From UBA2658 sp964617335 (GTDB lineage Bacteria > Bacillota > Clostridia > Oscillospirales > Oscillospiraceae), in contig CAZTXG010000028.1 in assembly GCA_964617335.1 (NCBI GenBank), forward strand, positions 1-22,379: a stretch of 22,379 bases of DNA. The letters are read 5' to 3'. Under the pieces are notes generated by a model. The model was given only the letters and a program-made list of their open reading frames with translations, did no database searches and had not been told where the DNA came from. This document shows positions 20,816 to 22,379 of the stretch, piece by piece. Numbering within the stretch: the stretch's first letter is position 1; every line of letters starts with the position of its first letter. The translations under genes were made by a program, and so were the position numbers.

Positions 20816-21703
20816 CTAACCTACAAGCATATCTACATCCTCAATGGTAATTCCCTTGTGCAAAGCAAGGTTAATCGCATATGCAACTAGTTTAGATGTA
20901 TTTGCTACTTCGCTATCAATACTTCTGGGCGTAACTATCATATCATTGTTCCGAACCATTCCTGAAGCTTCATCAATACAATACTCTGCTAATACAGTTC
21001 TAATATCCACAACTGTGGGCACACCTACAGCAATTACCGGCACACCCATAGTTTCCTTATTAATTTGGGCACGGCTGTTTCCGACACCGGAGCCGGGGGT
21101 TATTCCGGTATCTGTAATCTGAACAGTTCTGCAAAGCCTGTCAAAACTTTTGGCGGCAAGAGCGTCAACAACAATTATTAAGTCTGGAGAGAGGGATTTG
21201 CAAACTGCCTTAATATAATCGGCGCTTTCAATGCCGCTAGTTCCCAGCACTCCGGGGCTAATAACAGATACGGGTCTGAAAAAAGCAAAGTCATCCGGCA
21301 TCTGGGATTTTAAATGGCGGGTAACAAGAGTGCTCTCCGCCGTGAGAGGGCCTATTGCATCAGGAGTTATGTCTCTGTTACCAAGGCCGACAACAAGGGC
21401 TAGCAGATCATTGTTATTAAGTCCAGCCAATTCAGAAAGAACTTCAGACATTGCTGTAACCGTTTCTGCAAAAGATTCGCTTTCTCGTCTTGTAAGGGCT
21501 GAAATATCCAAGGTGATGTAAGCACCCATGGGTTTACCAATGTTTTCTGCCCCTGCCTTACTTATAACCTGAAGCTTTCTGCATTGGACACCATGGATAA
21601 TTGACTCAGAATATTCAATGCCCTCTACCTCTTTTCCAGCGTCTTCATTTGCAAGCTCCCTTGACTCAAAAGCCAAATCTGTTCGCTGCTTATAAGTTTC
21701 CAT
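20816..21703 (-). CDS. gpr: Germination protease GPR
   Basis: GPR is the endopeptidase that degrades small acid-soluble spore proteins when spores germinate. It is made in the forespore as an inactive zymogen that cleaves its own N-terminus. The 295-residue product has the conserved N-terminal RTDLAFE (7-13) that marks the self-processing region, then AYITLDI (61-67), VVGLGNRDITPDAIGP (104-119) and DLIIVVDALAA (174-184). DTGITPGSGVGNSR (198-211) and VPVIAVGVPTVVD (221-233) follow. It is shorter at the C-terminus than Bacillus GPR (about 370 residues), as is common in Clostridia. GGAGG lies 6 nt before the ATG. No clear sigma-G promoter is visible. Its presence is good evidence for endospore formation. 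It is divergent from rpsT. Confidence 0.94.
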   Translation of the reverse strand: METYKQRTDLAFESRELANEDAGKEVEGIEYSESIIHGVQCRKLQVISKAGAENIGKPMGAYITLDISALTRRESESFAETVTAMSEVLSELAGLNNNDLLALVVGLGNRDITPDAIGPLTAESTLVTRHLKSQMPDDFAFFRPVSVISPGVLGTSGIESADYIKAVCKSLSPDLIIVVDALAAKSFDRLCRTVQITDTGITPGSGVGNSRAQINKETMGVPVIAVGVPTVVDIRTVLAEYCIDEASGMVRNNDMIVTPRSIDSEVANTSKLVAYAINLALHKGITIEDVDMLVG

Positions 21704-21827
21704 ATTGCCTCCAAAACAACATTAAACATCTAAAAGTACTCTGTTATATACTACATTTTGTGCTATAGCTTAAAGAAAAAACTAGATATGCAAGAGAAAA
21801 AATTTTTTTAAAAAAGTTAAAAAACGC

Positions 21828-21856
21828 TTGCAAAATGCTTCTTTGCATGATAGAAT
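21828..21856 (+). promoter_or_regulatory. Promoter of rpsT
   Basis: TTGCAA (21828-21833) and TAGAAT (21851-21856) are spaced by 17 bases. The leader of about 54 nt begins with a small hairpin, TGCGG (21863-21867) with CCGCA (21880-21884); whether it is regulatory is unknown. Confidence 0.65.
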
Positions 21857-21916
21857 ATATCTCTGCGGGAAGGTATACGCCGCAACAGACATTTTATAGG
21901 AGGAGGTGGCAAGTAA

Positions 21917-22180
21917 ATGCCCAACATCAAATCATCTGCCAAGAGGGACGAGCTTTCAAAGGCACAAAACCTTAAGAATAAGGCTTTCAAAACACAGATG
22001 AAAACAAATCTTAAAAAGTTTGACACGGCAGTGGCAGAGGGCGATCGCAATGCAGCCGTCAGTGCCTATAAGGTCGCTGTTAAAACGATAGACCATGCTG
22101 CAACTAAGCGTTTGATTCATAAAAATCATGCGGCAAATAAAAAGTCGAAGCTTTCAGTTAAACTAAATAATATGGCATAG
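21917..22180 (+). CDS. rpsT: 30S ribosomal protein S20
   Basis: S20 is a primary 16S rRNA-binding protein of the small subunit, forming a three-helix bundle. The 87-residue product is normal length and rich in Lys and Ala. It starts with MPNIKSSAKR and contains LKNKAFKTQMKTNLKKF, the AVKTIDHAATKRLIHKNHAANKKSKL-type second half (residues about 54-79) and a short C-terminus. AGGAGGAGG lies about 8-10 nt before the ATG. It is monocistronic here, with its own promoter and a strong terminator. The rpsT-gpr neighbourhood is common in Firmicutes. Confidence 0.97.
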   Translation: MPNIKSSAKRDELSKAQNLKNKAFKTQMKTNLKKFDTAVAEGDRNAAVSAYKVAVKTIDHAATKRLIHKNHAANKKSKLSVKLNNMA

Positions 22181-22194
22181 ACTAAGTGTTTGTT

Positions 22195-22227
22195 AAACGG
22201 CACGGGAATATTCCCGTGCCGTTTTTT
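22195..22227 (+). terminator. Rho-independent terminator of rpsT
   Basis: A perfect 30-base palindrome (22195-22224, core ACGGCACGGGAAT/ATTCCCGTGCCGT) is followed by a run of T to 22227. An imperfect AT-rich inverted repeat (22222-22238 with 22244-22258) follows at once and may stop transcription from the right. Confidence 0.93.
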
Positions 22228-22340
22228 GTTTTGGTTAAACTTCTTAACAAAACAAAAAGCTCTGTTTTATATAGATAGGCCGAAAATCCCAACAAAGCCG
22301 TAGAACTTCTTTTATGAAGACTCTCGGCAGGTAATCCATA

Positions 22341-22368
22341 TTGACAAAAATTATAGCAGTGGTATCAT
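22341..22368 (+). promoter_or_regulatory. Promoter pointing out of the right edge
   Basis: A perfect TTGACA (22341-22346) is followed after 16 bases by TATCAT (22363-22368), or after 18 by TCATAA. Its gene would start beyond the window. The 110 bases between the rpsT terminator and this site show no gene. Confidence 0.5.
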
Positions 22369-22379
22369 AAATAGACAGG

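Noticed and set aside
21704..21760. Sigma-G promoter for gpr
   Set aside because: A GTATA on the minus strand resembles the -35, but no CATnnTA -10 lies at the right distance. I did not report it as a site.

Overview
The window is the replication-origin region of a low-to-mid GC, endospore-forming Firmicute, most likely an anaerobic member of the Clostridia (Oscillospiraceae-like; the family is inferred from overall gene flavour only). The evidence is the dnaA-dnaN-S4-recF-remB-gyrB-gyrA block, a germination protease gene (gpr), sigma-A-type promoters, strong AGGAGG ribosome sites and a fermentation-type CoA-transferase. All gene calls come from reading the translated sequence and recognising family motifs; no database search was run.

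Left part (1-9.7 kb, all + strand): dnaA, an oriC-like intergenic region (DnaA boxes, a DnaA-trio-like CTA array, an AT-rich tract), dnaN, a small S4-domain gene, recF (overlapping it by four bases), remB, gyrB, gyrA and rnhA. A 15-bp bidirectional hairpin closes this block.

Middle part (9.7-17.5 kb) is accessory. On the minus strand a membrane-anchored endonuclease/exonuclease/phosphatase-fold protein is followed by a secreted SLH-domain protein with a transglutaminase-like Cys-His-Asp core. A 443-base intergenic region separates this pair from a monoacylglycerol-lipase-like hydrolase (+). That region carries a self-contained promoter-to-terminator unit of about 84 nt (candidate small RNA) and a separate promoter for the hydrolase. 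Next, on the minus strand, come a Cys/His-repeat metal-binding protein (interrupted by a 100-N assembly gap) and a CooT-family small nickel-binding protein, which look like a nickel/cobalt handling mini-operon. An Old Yellow Enzyme-type oxidoreductase (-) and an acetyl-CoA hydrolase/transferase-family enzyme (+) diverge around a shared 19-bp dyad.

Right part (17.5-22.4 kb): parA-parB-serS form a minus-strand operon read from a good promoter just below two perfect 16-bp parS sites. gpr lies upstream on the same strand. rpsT (S20) is divergent from gpr, with its own promoter and terminator, and another promoter at the right edge points out of the window.

Most of the window is conventional housekeeping. 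I did not find a convincing new defence, mobile or biosynthetic system. The items most worth checking are the stand-alone small RNA unit, the Cys/His-repeat plus CooT pair, the loop-to-downstream complementarity in front of rnhA, the dyad operators, and the 36-bp palindrome containing one parS.
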